Positions 53,679 through 63,091 of a stretch of DNA of 64,000 nucleotides are shown piece by piece (the stretch's first letter is position 1; each line of letters begins with the position of its first letter). This DNA comes from Vreelandella sp031769195 (GTDB taxonomy: Bacteria > Pseudomonadota > Gammaproteobacteria > Pseudomonadales > Halomonadaceae), in NCBI RefSeq assembly GCF_031769195.1, contig NZ_JAVHNP010000004.1, positions 1 through 64,000 on the forward strand. The letters are read 5' to 3'. Both the position numbers and the translations under genes were made by a program. Below the pieces are notes generated by a model. That model saw only the letters and a list, made by a program, of their open reading frames with translations. It was not told the origin of the DNA and made no database searches.

Positions 53679-55601
53679 CTATTGAGACTTACGTACGCGC
53701 AGATACCACTCAGACAGCAACCGCACCTGTTTTTCGGTATAGCCGCGGTCAACCATGCGTGCCACAAAGTCCTCATGCTTTTTCTGATCCGACTTCGACG
53801 CTTTGGCGTTAAAGGAGATCACCGGCAACAGCTCTTCGGTATTGGCAAACATCTTGTGCTCAATCACCCCTTTTAGCTTCTCGTAAGACTGCCAGCTGGG
53901 GTTCATACCGTTGTTTTGTGCCCGCGCCCGCAGCACAAAGTTCACCACCTCATGGCGGAAGTCTTTCGGGTTAGAAATCCCGGCGGGCTTCTCAATTTTC
54001 TCAAGCTCCTCGTTCAGCGACTGGCGGTTAAGCAGCTCGCCGGTTTCGGGGTCGCGATACTCCTGGTCTTGAATCCAAAAGTCAGCGTAGGTGACGTAGC
54101 GGTCAAAGATGTTCTGACCGTACTCACTGTAGGACTCCAGATAAGCGGTCTGAATCTCCTTGCCGATAAAATCGACGTAGCGCGGCGCCATAAACTCTTT
54201 GATGAAGCCCAGGTAACGCTCAAACACTTCCGAGGGCAGCTGCTCGCGCTCTAGCGCCTGCTCCAGTACGTAGAGCAAGTGAACCGGGTTTGCCGCAACT
54301 TCCGTGCTGTCGAAGTTGAACACCTTAGAGAGAATTTTGAACGCAAAGCGGGTAGAGAGCCCCTGCATACCTTCATCGACGCCTGCCGCGTCGCGGTACT
54401 CTTGAATCGATTTGGCGCGTGGGTCGGTGTCTTTTAGATTCTCGCCGTCATATACCCGCATCTTGGAGTAGATGCTGGAGTTTTCCGGCACTTTTAGCCG
54501 CGACAGCACCGAGAACTGCGCCAGCATGCGCAAGGTATCCGGTGCGCAAGGCGCTGCGTTGAGCGAGGAGTCTTCCAGCAGTTTTTGATAGATTTTGATC
54601 TCTTCTGACACGCGCAGGCAGTAAGGCACCTTGACGATATAGACGCGGTCTAAAAACGCTTCGTTATTGCGGTTATTACGAAACGCCTGCCATTCAGATT
54701 CGTTGGAGTGGGCCAGAATAACCCCATCAAAGGGAATCGCCCCCATGCCTTCCGTGGGGTTGTAGTTGCCCTCTTGGGTAGCGGTTAGCAGCGGGTGGAG
54801 CACCTTGATAGGTGCCTTAAACATCTCCACAAACTCCATGAGCCCCTGGTTGGCACGGCAAAGCCCACCGGAGAAGCTGTAGGCATCCGGATCGTCCTGG
54901 GAGTAAAGCTCCAACTGACGAATATCCACCTTACCCACTAGCGAGGAGATATCTTGGTTATTCTCATCGCCAGGTTCGGTTTTGGAGATGGCAATTTGGT
55001 TAAGCCGTGAGGGGTAGAGGCGCACGACTCGGAACTGGGAAATATCGCCGCCGTACTCTTTTAAGCGCTTAGCCGCCCAGGGCGACATCACGCTACGCAG
55101 GTAGCGGCCCGGAATCCCAAACTCTTGCTCCAATAGCTCGCCGTCCTCTTCCGGCGAGAATAGCCCGAGCGGAGACTCATACACCGGTGAGCCTTTAATG
55201 GCGTAGAACGGGATGCGCTCCATCAACAGCTTTAAACGCTCGGCGAGCGACGATTTACCGCCGCCTACCGGCCCCAGCAGATACAAAATCTGCTTGCGCT
55301 CTTCAAGCCCTTGGGCAGCGTGACGGAAGTACGCCACAATTTGCTCGATGGCCTCTTCCATTCCATGAAATTCGGCAAAAGCGGGATAGCGGCGAATCAC
55401 CTTATTCGAAAAAATGCGTGATAGACGCGGGTCTTTCGCCGTGTCGATCACTTCAGGCTCGCCAATCGCTTCCAGCATGCGCTCGGCGGCGCTGGCATAA
55501 ATCTTCGGGTCGCGGCGACAAAGCGCCAAGTACTCCTCAAGGCTCATGTCCTCTTGCTGAACGCGGGCAAAACGGTCTTGAACGTGATCAAAGATGCTCA
55601 T
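53679..55601 (-). CDS. yeaG: PrkA-type serine protein kinase YeaG
   Basis: 640 residues, usual PrkA length. AAA-like domain with Walker A LLGPVGGGKSSLAE at about residue 105, followed by the C-terminal PrkA kinase-like region. MSIFDHVQDRF is the typical N-terminus. ATG at 55601 is preceded by AGGAG; a 22-codon upstream extension lacks support. First gene of the three-gene operon that modulates starvation and stress responses. Confidence 0.95.
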   Translation of the reverse strand: MSIFDHVQDRFARVQQEDMSLEEYLALCRRDPKIYASAAERMLEAIGEPEVIDTAKDPRLSRIFSNKVIRRYPAFAEFHGMEEAIEQIVAYFRHAAQGLEERKQILYLLGPVGGGKSSLAERLKLLMERIPFYAIKGSPVYESPLGLFSPEEDGELLEQEFGIPGRYLRSVMSPWAAKRLKEYGGDISQFRVVRLYPSRLNQIAISKTEPGDENNQDISSLVGKVDIRQLELYSQDDPDAYSFSGGLCRANQGLMEFVEMFKAPIKVLHPLLTATQEGNYNPTEGMGAIPFDGVILAHSNESEWQAFRNNRNNEAFLDRVYIVKVPYCLRVSEEIKIYQKLLEDSSLNAAPCAPDTLRMLAQFSVLSRLKVPENSSIYSKMRVYDGENLKDTDPRAKSIQEYRDAAGVDEGMQGLSTRFAFKILSKVFNFDSTEVAANPVHLLYVLEQALEREQLPSEVFERYLGFIKEFMAPRYVDFIGKEIQTAYLESYSEYGQNIFDRYVTYADFWIQDQEYRDPETGELLNRQSLNEELEKIEKPAGISNPKDFRHEVVNFVLRARAQNNGMNPSWQSYEKLKGVIEHKMFANTEELLPVISFNAKASKSDQKKHEDFVARMVDRGYTEKQVRLLSEWYLRVRKSQ

Positions 55602-55810
55602 GGAACTCTCCTGTGGCCCATCCCCCAGCAGCGACCGCCCAGTGAAATCATCGACGCGGCGTGCCATTTGAGGTGTCGCTCTATCAGCGTAGTCAGCATT
55701 AGCAAAAAGTGATGACTAAACCTTCAACGCATCATTGCTAACCTGAGCTACCTCTATGAGCACAGCAGTAGAGGTTTAGTTGCGTTGAATTTATGGCGTG
55801 CTTACAACGT

Positions 55811-55837
55811 AAAACGCCACCTTAGCGGTGGCGTTTT
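55811..55837 (-). terminator. Rho-independent terminator after the threonine aldolase gene
   Basis: AAAACGCCACC and GGTGGCGTTTT form an 11-bp stem, ending in TTTT on the minus strand 40 bases past the stop at 55877. Confidence 0.85.
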
Positions 55838-55876
55838 ACAATCATAAAAGCAGCATCTGCGTCGGCAGTGGTGCGG

Positions 55877-56920
55877 CTACTCCAGCACGGTTTTAACATC
55901 CGCCAAAAGCTGATCCAGCAATTCAACGGTGGTGTTCCAAGCGCAGACAAAACGTGCGCCACCGGCACCGATAAAGGTGTAGAAGGTCCACCCTTTGGCT
56001 TTCAACGCTTCGATCGCGTGGGGGGGTAATTCAACGAACACGCTATTGGCCTGGGTGGGGAACATTAGCGATACACCCGGTAGCGCCTGCAACCCTTCCG
56101 ACAGGTAGCGCGCCATGGCGTTGGCATGCTCTGCATTGGTTAACCATGCACCGCTTTCCAGCAGGCCCAGCCACGGCGCTGACACATAACGCATTTTCGA
56201 CGCCAGCTGCCCCGCCTGCTTGCATCGGTAGGAGAAGTCTTCAGCAAGCTCGCGGTTGAAAAACAGAATCGCCTCGCCAAACGCCAAGCCGTTTTTGGTG
56301 CCTGAGAAACACAGCGCGTCGACGCCTACCTGCCAAGTCAACTCCGCAGGCGAGGCTTTTAGGCTAGCGCAGGCATTGGCAAACCGCGCGCCGTCCATGT
56401 GCAGGCGTAGGTCGTGTTTATCCGCCATGGCGCGAATGGCCAGTAGCTCTTCACGAGAATAAACGGTGCCCACTTCGGTGGCTTGAGTGAGCGAAACCAC
56501 CTTCGGTTTCGGGTAGTGAATATCGCTACGTTTGGTGACCAGCGCTTCGATCCCTTTTGGCGTTAATTTGCCGTTCGCCCCAGGCGAAGTCAGCAGTTTG
56601 GCACCGTTGGAGAAAAACTCCGGCCCACCGCACTCGTCGGTTTCAATATGCGCCAGCTCATGGCAAATCACGCTGTGGTAGCTGCGCCCCATCGCGGAAA
56701 GCGCCAGTGAGTTGGCTGCAGTGCCGTTGAACACAAAAAACACGTCGCAATCGTAGTCGAACATTTCCCGAAAACGGTCGGCGGCACGGGCAGTCCAGCG
56801 GTCATTACCGTAGGCCAGGTCATCGGCCTGGTTGGCTTCGAGTAAGTACTGCATCGCCTCCGGACAGATACCGGAGGTGTTATCACTGGCTAAAAATCGC
56901 GGGGTACACTCCGAGGGCAT
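55877..56920 (-). CDS. ltaE: Low-specificity L-threonine aldolase family protein
   Basis: 347 residues, PLP-dependent fold type I. FNGTAANSLALSAM binds the cofactor phosphate, HMDGARFANA carries the Asp that contacts the pyridine ring, and FSGTKNGLAFGEA holds the Schiff-base Lys. Splits threonine or allo-threonine to glycine and acetaldehyde. The beta-eliminating lyase superfamily assignment is certain; substrate range less so. Confidence 0.9.
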   Translation of the reverse strand: MPSECTPRFLASDNTSGICPEAMQYLLEANQADDLAYGNDRWTARAADRFREMFDYDCDVFFVFNGTAANSLALSAMGRSYHSVICHELAHIETDECGGPEFFSNGAKLLTSPGANGKLTPKGIEALVTKRSDIHYPKPKVVSLTQATEVGTVYSREELLAIRAMADKHDLRLHMDGARFANACASLKASPAELTWQVGVDALCFSGTKNGLAFGEAILFFNRELAEDFSYRCKQAGQLASKMRYVSAPWLGLLESGAWLTNAEHANAMARYLSEGLQALPGVSLMFPTQANSVFVELPPHAIEALKAKGWTFYTFIGAGGARFVCAWNTTVELLDQLLADVKTVLE

Positions 56921-57058
56921 GACGATAATCCTTTTGTCTGACGGTCGTGCGGCGCAGGCTGGGTGCCACCCGCGCCTTAAATCCCTAACGCGGCTTAGTG
57001 GTTAGGGTGATCCATCAGTCTATCGCCATTTGAGCGTTAACGTCACGCCCCACAAACG

Positions 57059-59080
57059 TTACAGCGCAGCCGCCAGCCGAGTACCCTGGTCAATGGCGCG
57101 CTTAGCGTCTAGCTCGGCGGCCTCATCCGCGCCGCCAATCACATGAACACGCCCGCGCGCTTGGCTAAGCGGAGCAATCAAATCCCGCACCGACTCCTGG
57201 CCCGCACACACCACAATGGTATCGACGGCCATCAATTGCTCCTCGCCATCGCGGCGAATATGCAGGCCCGCATCGTCAATTTTTACGTATTCACACCCGG
57301 TTAGCGTCTCTACACCGCGCTGCTTTAACGAGGCGCGATGTACCCAGCCAGTGGTTTTACCCAGGTTTTTGCCCGGCTTGGAGCTTTTCCGCTGCAGCAT
57401 GACGATGCTGCGCGGTGAGCTAGGCGGCTGCGGCGCTTTTAGCCCGCCCCGCTCGCCTACTGCTAAATCCACGCCCCACTCATCGCACCATGCGTCGATA
57501 TCTGTCGTCGGGTGACCTTCATGGGACAGCAGCTCAGACACATCAAAGCCAATGCCGCCGGCCCCAATCACCGCCACACGTTTACCCACCCGCTCGGGCT
57601 GCTCAATGGCCTCAGCGTAGCTCAGCACGCTGGGGTGGTCGGCACCGGGTAGCGCCAGTTCACGGGGCATCACGCCTGTCGCGATGACGATCTCATCAAA
57701 GTCCGCCAGCGCTTCGACGCTGGCTTCGGTGTTTAAGCGCACGTCCACCGCGTGCTTCTCCAGCATGACGCGGAAGTAGCGTAGAGTTTCGTTGAACTCC
57801 TCTTTACCGGGGATTTTGCGAGCGTAGTTGAACTGCCCACCCAGCTCACTTCGGCGCTCAAACAGCACCACGTCATGCCCACGGCTGGCAGCCTCCACTG
57901 CCGTGGCCAGCCCCGCCGGGCCACCGCCGACTACCGCTACCCGCTTCGGCGTTTGCGCAGGCGCAAGGCTGACCTCGGTTTCATGACAGGCGCGGGGGTT
58001 GACCAAGCAGGAAGTCAGTTTGCCCATAAAGGTGTGGTCGAGGCAGGCTTGGTTACAGGCAATACAGGTATTAATTTCATTGACCAGGCCAGCTTCAGCT
58101 TTACGCACCCATTCAGGGTCCGCTAAAAACGGCCGCGCCATCGACACCATATCCGCATGCCCCTCTGCCAGTACCCGCTCGGCCACCTCCGGCATATTGA
58201 TACGGTTGGTGGTAATCAGAGGAATCGACAGCGCTGCGCGGATGCGCTTGGTAACCTCTGTAAAAGCGGCCCGGGGCACGCTGGTGACAATCGTGGGCAC
58301 CCGTGCCTCGTGCCAGCCAATGCCGGTATTAATAACGTTCGCGCCAGCGGCTTCGATGGCTTGGCCCAGCTGCACCACCTCTTCCCAAGAGCTACCCTCC
58401 TCCACTAAATCGATCATCGAGAGGCGGAAAATCAGCAAAAAGCGCTCGCCAACCGCCTCTCGGATGCGTTTGACGATTTCCACGGGGAAACGCATACGCC
58501 GCTCAAAATCGCCGCCCCATTCGTCGTCACGCTGGTTGGTGCGACGGCAAATAAACTGGTTGATCAGGTAGCCTTCTGACCCCATTACCTCAACGCCATC
58601 GTAGCCCGCCTGCTGGGCAAGCGTGGCGCAGCGCACGTAGTCGGCAATTTGCTGCTCGACGTCGGCGCTGGATAGCGCCCGAGGCGTGAACGGGTTGATG
58701 GGCGCTTGCAGCGCCGAAGGGGCCACCAGCTCCGGTGAATAGGCGTAACGTCCGGCGTGCAAAATCTGCATGCATAGATGCCCGCCCGCCGCGTGTACCG
58801 CGTCAACCACATGGCGGTGCTCGTCCACTTGCGACGCTTCTATGAGCGCATTCGCGCCTTGAAATACCGCCCCTTCGGCATTCGGCGCAATGCCCCCCGT
58901 CACAATCAGGCTTACCCCTGCACGGGCGCGCTCTGCATAGAACGCTGCCAAGCGCTCAAAGCCATTCGGCGCTTCCTCTAAATTGGTGTGCATGGACCCC
59001 ATCAACACCCGATTAGGCAGGGTGAGATGCCCGACGGTTAATGGACGGAATAGGTGCGGATAAGCTGGCGCTTGGTGCAT
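57059..59080 (-). CDS. fadH: NADPH-dependent 2,4-dienoyl-CoA reductase
   Basis: 673 residues. N-terminal old yellow enzyme-like TIM barrel with FMN (YPHLFRPLTVGHLTLPNRVLMGSMHTNLEE), the [4Fe-4S] ligands in CIACNQACLDHTFMGKLTSCLVNP, and a C-terminal FAD/NAD domain (VAVVGGGPAGLATAVEAASRGHDVVLFE, VAVIGAGGIGFD). Reduces 2,4-dienoyl-CoA during oxidation of unsaturated fatty acids. ATG at 59080 has AAGGAG upstream; the GTG one codon earlier is not preferred. Confidence 0.95.
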   Translation of the reverse strand: MHQAPAYPHLFRPLTVGHLTLPNRVLMGSMHTNLEEAPNGFERLAAFYAERARAGVSLIVTGGIAPNAEGAVFQGANALIEASQVDEHRHVVDAVHAAGGHLCMQILHAGRYAYSPELVAPSALQAPINPFTPRALSSADVEQQIADYVRCATLAQQAGYDGVEVMGSEGYLINQFICRRTNQRDDEWGGDFERRMRFPVEIVKRIREAVGERFLLIFRLSMIDLVEEGSSWEEVVQLGQAIEAAGANVINTGIGWHEARVPTIVTSVPRAAFTEVTKRIRAALSIPLITTNRINMPEVAERVLAEGHADMVSMARPFLADPEWVRKAEAGLVNEINTCIACNQACLDHTFMGKLTSCLVNPRACHETEVSLAPAQTPKRVAVVGGGPAGLATAVEAASRGHDVVLFERRSELGGQFNYARKIPGKEEFNETLRYFRVMLEKHAVDVRLNTEASVEALADFDEIVIATGVMPRELALPGADHPSVLSYAEAIEQPERVGKRVAVIGAGGIGFDVSELLSHEGHPTTDIDAWCDEWGVDLAVGERGGLKAPQPPSSPRSIVMLQRKSSKPGKNLGKTTGWVHRASLKQRGVETLTGCEYVKIDDAGLHIRRDGEEQLMAVDTIVVCAGQESVRDLIAPLSQARGRVHVIGGADEAAELDAKRAIDQGTRLAAAL

Positions 59081-59311
59081 CACGGCGCTCCTTCACTGTT
59101 ATTGGTACGGCGGGTAGTCAACGGCTTGCCACTCACATTCAAACAAGCGTATGACATAGCGCTGGCTACGTACAGAGTTTTACCACGCAACGGCATGGTC
59201 TTCTTATCCAGACAATGGTCGCTGTCTCGACCACTTTCCCCCTTGCCCCTCGAGGCAAAGCGCGTCACATTAACCGGCTAACGATAAGGGATTGTATTAA
59301 GGGAATTTGCT

Positions 59312-60229
59312 ATGCCATTGATTTACTTTTTACCGCCGCTGGCCACCGTCCTCATCTGGTCCGGCAATATGACCATCAACCAGCTTTCTGTGGGTGCCAT
59401 CGCTCCCAGCAGTATCGCTTTTTTACGTTGGCTGCTCGCCCTCGTTGTGATGACGCCCTTCGTCCTTCCAGCCGTCCTTCGCCATAAAGATGAGATTGTG
59501 CGTAACTGGCCCAAGCTTGCGCTGCTAGGGCTTCTGGGCATGGGGCTATGGCAAGGGTTGGCGTATGTCGCCGCCGAAACCACCACCGCTACCAACATGG
59601 GTATACTCGCGGCCATGGTGCCACTACTGACGGTGCTGTTAAGCGCGCTGATCTTAAAAGAGCCGCCCACGCTCGGCGGTGTGATGGGGGGCGTGCTCGC
59701 GTTTATCGGTGTCACGGTGTTGCTGGGTCGCGGCAACCCCCTCTCGCTCTTGCAGTTTCAGGTGGCCCAGGGCGATGCTCTTATGGTCGTGGCGGCTACC
59801 TGCTACGCCCTTTATGGGGTCATGCTCAAACGCTGGTCGATGAACCTTCCCCCTTGGGTGATGCTCTATGCTCAGGTCTGTTTTGCGGTACTGTTCCTGC
59901 TGCCGCCCTACTTGATGGGCCCGATGACGCCGGTAGATGGCCAAAACATCTGGCTCATTCTGTATGCCGGTATCCCCGCCTCCGTCATTACCACGTTCCT
60001 ATGGATGCGGGCGGTGCGCCAAATTGGCGCTAACCAAGCGAGTATTTTTATTAACCTGATGCCGCTATTCAGTGCCTTGATTGCCATGGCGCTGCTCGGT
60101 GAGCAGGTCGCTGGTTTTCACTTTATTGGCGGGCTGTTAATCCTCGCCGGTGTAATGATGGCGCAAACGCTAACACGCCCGTTGGTGCGCGCGGCAGCTG
60201 CCCGTAAAACGCGAAGCGTACAGCAATGA
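59312..60229 (+). CDS. EamA/DMT-family transporter
   Basis: 305 residues, ten hydrophobic segments in two EamA repeats (TVLIWSGNMTINQLS..., AATCYALYGVMLKRW...). Metabolite exporter of unknown substrate. ATG with AAGGGA six bases upstream. Unlike the EamA protein at 15454-16341 in sequence, so not a recent duplicate. Confidence 0.88.
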   Translation: MPLIYFLPPLATVLIWSGNMTINQLSVGAIAPSSIAFLRWLLALVVMTPFVLPAVLRHKDEIVRNWPKLALLGLLGMGLWQGLAYVAAETTTATNMGILAAMVPLLTVLLSALILKEPPTLGGVMGGVLAFIGVTVLLGRGNPLSLLQFQVAQGDALMVVAATCYALYGVMLKRWSMNLPPWVMLYAQVCFAVLFLLPPYLMGPMTPVDGQNIWLILYAGIPASVITTFLWMRAVRQIGANQASIFINLMPLFSALIAMALLGEQVAGFHFIGGLLILAGVMMAQTLTRPLVRAAAARKTRSVQQ

Positions 60230-60272
60230 TACAATAGGCCAACTTCATTCAATGAATGGGAACCCCTGACCT

Positions 60273-61841
60273 ATGTCCCTAGAAGAACTGCACCTTAATC
60301 TGCGTAACCTCACCAGCGATGACTACGGCCAGCTGAAATCGCTGATGGACGCGGTGTATCACGATATCGGTGGCGCTTGGCCTAAGCACACCATCGATAA
60401 GCTGATCCAGGAGTTTCCGGAAGGCCAGATCGCCATTGAAGACGACGGCGTACTGGTGGGCGTTGCCCTAACCGTTCAGGTGGATTACGACGAGTTTTCC
60501 AACCCCCATAAGTACGACGACCTGATTGGCCATCGTGAAATCATCCTGAACGACCAGGAAGGCGATGCCATGTACGGGCTGGATGTGTTGATCCACCCAG
60601 ACTACCGTGGCTACCGCCTGGGCCGCCGCCTTTATGAAGCCCGTAAAGAGCTGTGCCGCTCGCTGAACTTCCGTGCCATTCTGGCGGGTGGGCGCATTCC
60701 TGAATACCATCAGCACGCCCATGAATTAAACCCTGCGCAATATATCGACAAAGTGTCTCGTAAAGAGATTTACGACCCGATTTTGTCGTTCCAACTTGCT
60801 AACGATTTTCAGGTCAAACGCCTGCTGCGCAAGTACCTGCCAGAAGATGAGCAGTCCCGTGGCTACGCCACGCTGCTCGAGTGGAACAACATCCTGTTCG
60901 AGCCCGCCGAAAGCGTGCTGGATACCCGCCCAACGCAAGTACGTGTGGGGGCGGTTCAGTGGCAAATGCGTGAGTTCGCCTCAGTAGAAGCGGCGCTGCA
61001 GCAGATTGAGTACTTCGTCGATGCGCTGTCGGATTACCAGAGCGACTTCGCCGTTTTCCCGGAGCTGTTCACCACGCCCCTGATGGGCCTGCAAGACCGC
61101 GCTGCGCAGAAAGACCAAACGGCGGCCATCCGCTTCTTGGCGGGCTTTACCGACCGCTTCAAAAGCGAGCTGTCACGGATGGCGGTCTCTTACAACATCA
61201 ACATCATCGGTGGCTCGATGATTGAGGTGGGTGAAGACGATCGTCTGTATAACGTGGCGTATCTGTTCCACCGGGATGGCGAAGTAGAAAAACAGCTGAA
61301 GCTACACATCACCCCCCAAGAGCGCCGCGACTGGGTAATCGAGGGTGGCGATAACCTGCAGGTGTTTGATACCGACGCGGGCCGCGTGGGCATTCTGATC
61401 TGCTACGACGTGGAGTTCCCAGAACTGGGCCGCCTGCTGGCCGACCAGGACATGGATATTCTTTTCGTACCGTTCTGGGTCGACACCAAAAACGGCTACC
61501 TGCGGGTGCGCCACTGTGCCCAAGCGCGCGCCATCGAGAACGAGTGCTACGTCGTGATTTGCGGCAGCGTCGGCAACCTGCCCTCCATTGAGAACCTGGA
61601 TATCCAGTACGCTCAGTCGGCAGTGTTCACGCCGTCCGATTTCGCCTTCCCCCACGATGCGGTGCTGGCCGAAACCACGCCCAACACGGAGATGATCTTC
61701 TTCTCCGATTTGGACCTGACCCGCCTCACCGTGGTACGTGCCGAAGGCTCGGTCACCAACCTCAAAGACCGCCGCAAGGATCTATTTGACCTGCGCTGGC
61801 GCGACTGGTCGTGGAAGTCCGGCGGTAAGCAGGAAGACTAA
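60273..61841 (+). CDS. Fusion of GNAT acetyltransferase and carbon-nitrogen hydrolase
   Basis: 522 residues. Residues about 1-210 form a GNAT N-acetyltransferase with the acetyl-CoA loop VLIHPDYRGYRLGRRLYEARKE. Residues about 225-510 are a nitrilase-fold amidohydrolase with the Glu-Lys-Cys triad in FAVFPELF, KLHITPQERRDW and ILICYDVEFPEL. Such fusions are conserved in many bacteria; the substrate is unknown. Followed by a terminator. Confidence 0.93.
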   Translation: MSLEELHLNLRNLTSDDYGQLKSLMDAVYHDIGGAWPKHTIDKLIQEFPEGQIAIEDDGVLVGVALTVQVDYDEFSNPHKYDDLIGHREIILNDQEGDAMYGLDVLIHPDYRGYRLGRRLYEARKELCRSLNFRAILAGGRIPEYHQHAHELNPAQYIDKVSRKEIYDPILSFQLANDFQVKRLLRKYLPEDEQSRGYATLLEWNNILFEPAESVLDTRPTQVRVGAVQWQMREFASVEAALQQIEYFVDALSDYQSDFAVFPELFTTPLMGLQDRAAQKDQTAAIRFLAGFTDRFKSELSRMAVSYNINIIGGSMIEVGEDDRLYNVAYLFHRDGEVEKQLKLHITPQERRDWVIEGGDNLQVFDTDAGRVGILICYDVEFPELGRLLADQDMDILFVPFWVDTKNGYLRVRHCAQARAIENECYVVICGSVGNLPSIENLDIQYAQSAVFTPSDFAFPHDAVLAETTPNTEMIFFSDLDLTRLTVVRAEGSVTNLKDRRKDLFDLRWRDWSWKSGGKQED

Positions 61842-61870
61842 CGGTTAACCCGCTGACCCACTACGCATAA

Positions 61871-61897
61871 AAAACGCCGCCCACTGGGCGGCGTTTT
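61871..61897 (+). terminator. Rho-independent terminator after the GNAT-nitrilase gene
   Basis: AAAACGCCGCCC and GGGCGGCGTTTT form a perfect 12-bp stem around ACT. Confidence 0.92.
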
Positions 61898-61900
61898 GCC

Positions 61901-61970
61901 ATTCACCACTCGCTATTCACAGCTTTCTATTCACACCTCTCCAGTCACCACTCACCACTCACCAAAGAGC
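61901..61970. repeat. Degenerate 14-nt tandem repeat, five copies
   Basis: Five consecutive 14-mers share the pattern ATTCACCACTCTCC with few changes (first copy ATTCACCACTCGCT, fourth AGTCACCACTCACC). They fill the space between the terminator and the end of the alkyltransferase-like gene on the opposite strand. Confidence 0.75.
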
Positions 61971-62272
61971 TACTCATCCGGCCACACAAGATGGCGCGGC
62001 ACTCTGCCTTTGGCATCAAACGCGACGCCCTCGGCGCGCAGCTTTTCATGCTGGCGTACCGCCCCGCCGTGGTCAGCCAGCTTTAGTGTCGACGCAATGA
62101 CACGATGCCAGGGCAACTGGTGGCCATCGGGCAGGTGACGCATGGCAGACCCCACCATGCGTGCCGTGGCTCCTTCGGTCATCTTTGCGATGCGCCCGTA
62201 GGTGGTGACCCGCCCCGCCGGAATCTGATCCACAATGGTGTAAATCTGTTCAAGCAGTTCAGGGCGGGGCAT
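61970..62272 (-). CDS. Alkyltransferase-like protein (ATL, MGMT family)
   Basis: 100 residues. MGMT DNA-binding domain (VTTYGRIAKMTEGATARMVGSAM), but the alkyl-accepting PCHR is PWHR. This Trp replacement defines ATL proteins such as E. coli YbaZ, which bind O6-alkylguanine and hand it to nucleotide excision repair without catalysing dealkylation. Confidence 0.93.
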   Translation of the reverse strand: MPRPELLEQIYTIVDQIPAGRVTTYGRIAKMTEGATARMVGSAMRHLPDGHQLPWHRVIASTLKLADHGGAVRQHEKLRAEGVAFDAKGRVPRHLVWPDE

Positions 62273-62301
62273 AACAACCTCGTTTGGCTTACAGCGTTGG
62301 T

Positions 62302-62910
62302 TTAAAGCGCGTCGACGAGCTGATCAATGGCTTGGAAAGCTTCTTTCAGCGCGGCATCACGGTGGGCGTCGCCCATGTTCAGACCTTCCGCAAACACCAC
62401 TTCTACATCGCTGATCCCCATCAGGCCCAGCATGGTTTTCAGGTGCGGCGTTTGGCTATCGAACTCGGTACCGGCGTATTGACCGCCACGAGCAGCAAGA
62501 ATAATGGCCCGCTTGCCTTCGATCAGACCCTGCGGCCCGTTCTCAGTGTAGCGGAAAGTTTCACCGGCGCGCAGCACGCGGTCGAACCACGCTTTCAGCT
62601 GCGAAGGAATACCCAGGTTATACATCGGTACCGCCAACACCAACACATCGTTAGCACGCAGCTCTGCCAGCAGCTCGTCAGAGTGAGCGGCCAGCGCCTG
62701 CTGCTCTGCCGTGCGCTCTTCAGCAGGGGTCTGCCAAGCGCCCAACTCTTCAATGGCAAGGTGCGGCAGTGTGTTGGCCACTACATCGCGGTGGGTCACG
62801 GCGACGCCATCGCGTGCAGCCGCTTGGCGTTGGAAATGAGCGGCCAGCGCGTTGGATTGGCCGTTATCACCCAGAATGGAAGAGGTCACTAACAGAGCAC
62901 GAGTGGTCAT
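62302..62910 (-). CDS. azoR: FMN-dependent NADH-azoreductase
   Basis: 202-residue flavodoxin-fold enzyme. VTSSILGDNGQSNALA binds the FMN phosphate, and VPMYNLGIPSQLKAWFDRVLRAGETF is the AzoR signature. Reduces azo compounds and quinones with NADH; relatives protect against thiol-reactive quinones. A LysR-type palindrome lies upstream at 62997-63013. Confidence 0.94.
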   Translation of the reverse strand: MTTRALLVTSSILGDNGQSNALAAHFQRQAAARDGVAVTHRDVVANTLPHLAIEELGAWQTPAEERTAEQQALAAHSDELLAELRANDVLVLAVPMYNLGIPSQLKAWFDRVLRAGETFRYTENGPQGLIEGKRAIILAARGGQYAGTEFDSQTPHLKTMLGLMGISDVEVVFAEGLNMGDAHRDAALKEAFQAIDQLVDAL

Positions 62911-62996
62911 GAAAATTCCTTAAAAATCAGAGGGAAGGTTAGGCGACATTCTACGTCGCTTTTTGGTAAACAAAAGCGCAACGTTTTCCGAGGTAC

Positions 62997-63013
62997 ATTC
63001 GACAAAATCGAAT
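62997..63013. promoter_or_regulatory. Palindrome ATTCGA-N5-TCGAAT upstream of azoR
   Basis: A perfect 6-bp inverted repeat with CAAAA in the middle contains the T-N11-A arrangement used by LysR-type regulators. It lies 87 bases before the azoR start codon. No regulator gene is adjacent. Confidence 0.4.
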
Positions 63014-63025
63014 TATCTGCCCATG

Positions 63026-63071
63026 AAAAAGCCCCACATGACGCCGCTTTAAACGCAGCATCGTGTGGGGC
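63026..63071 (-). terminator. Rho-independent terminator of the symporter gene
   Basis: GCCCCACA (63031-63038) pairs with TGTGGGGC (63064-63071); on the minus strand the stem is followed by TTTTT. Confidence 0.8.
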
Positions 63072-63091
63072 GGATAACGCCTAACCTGTGA

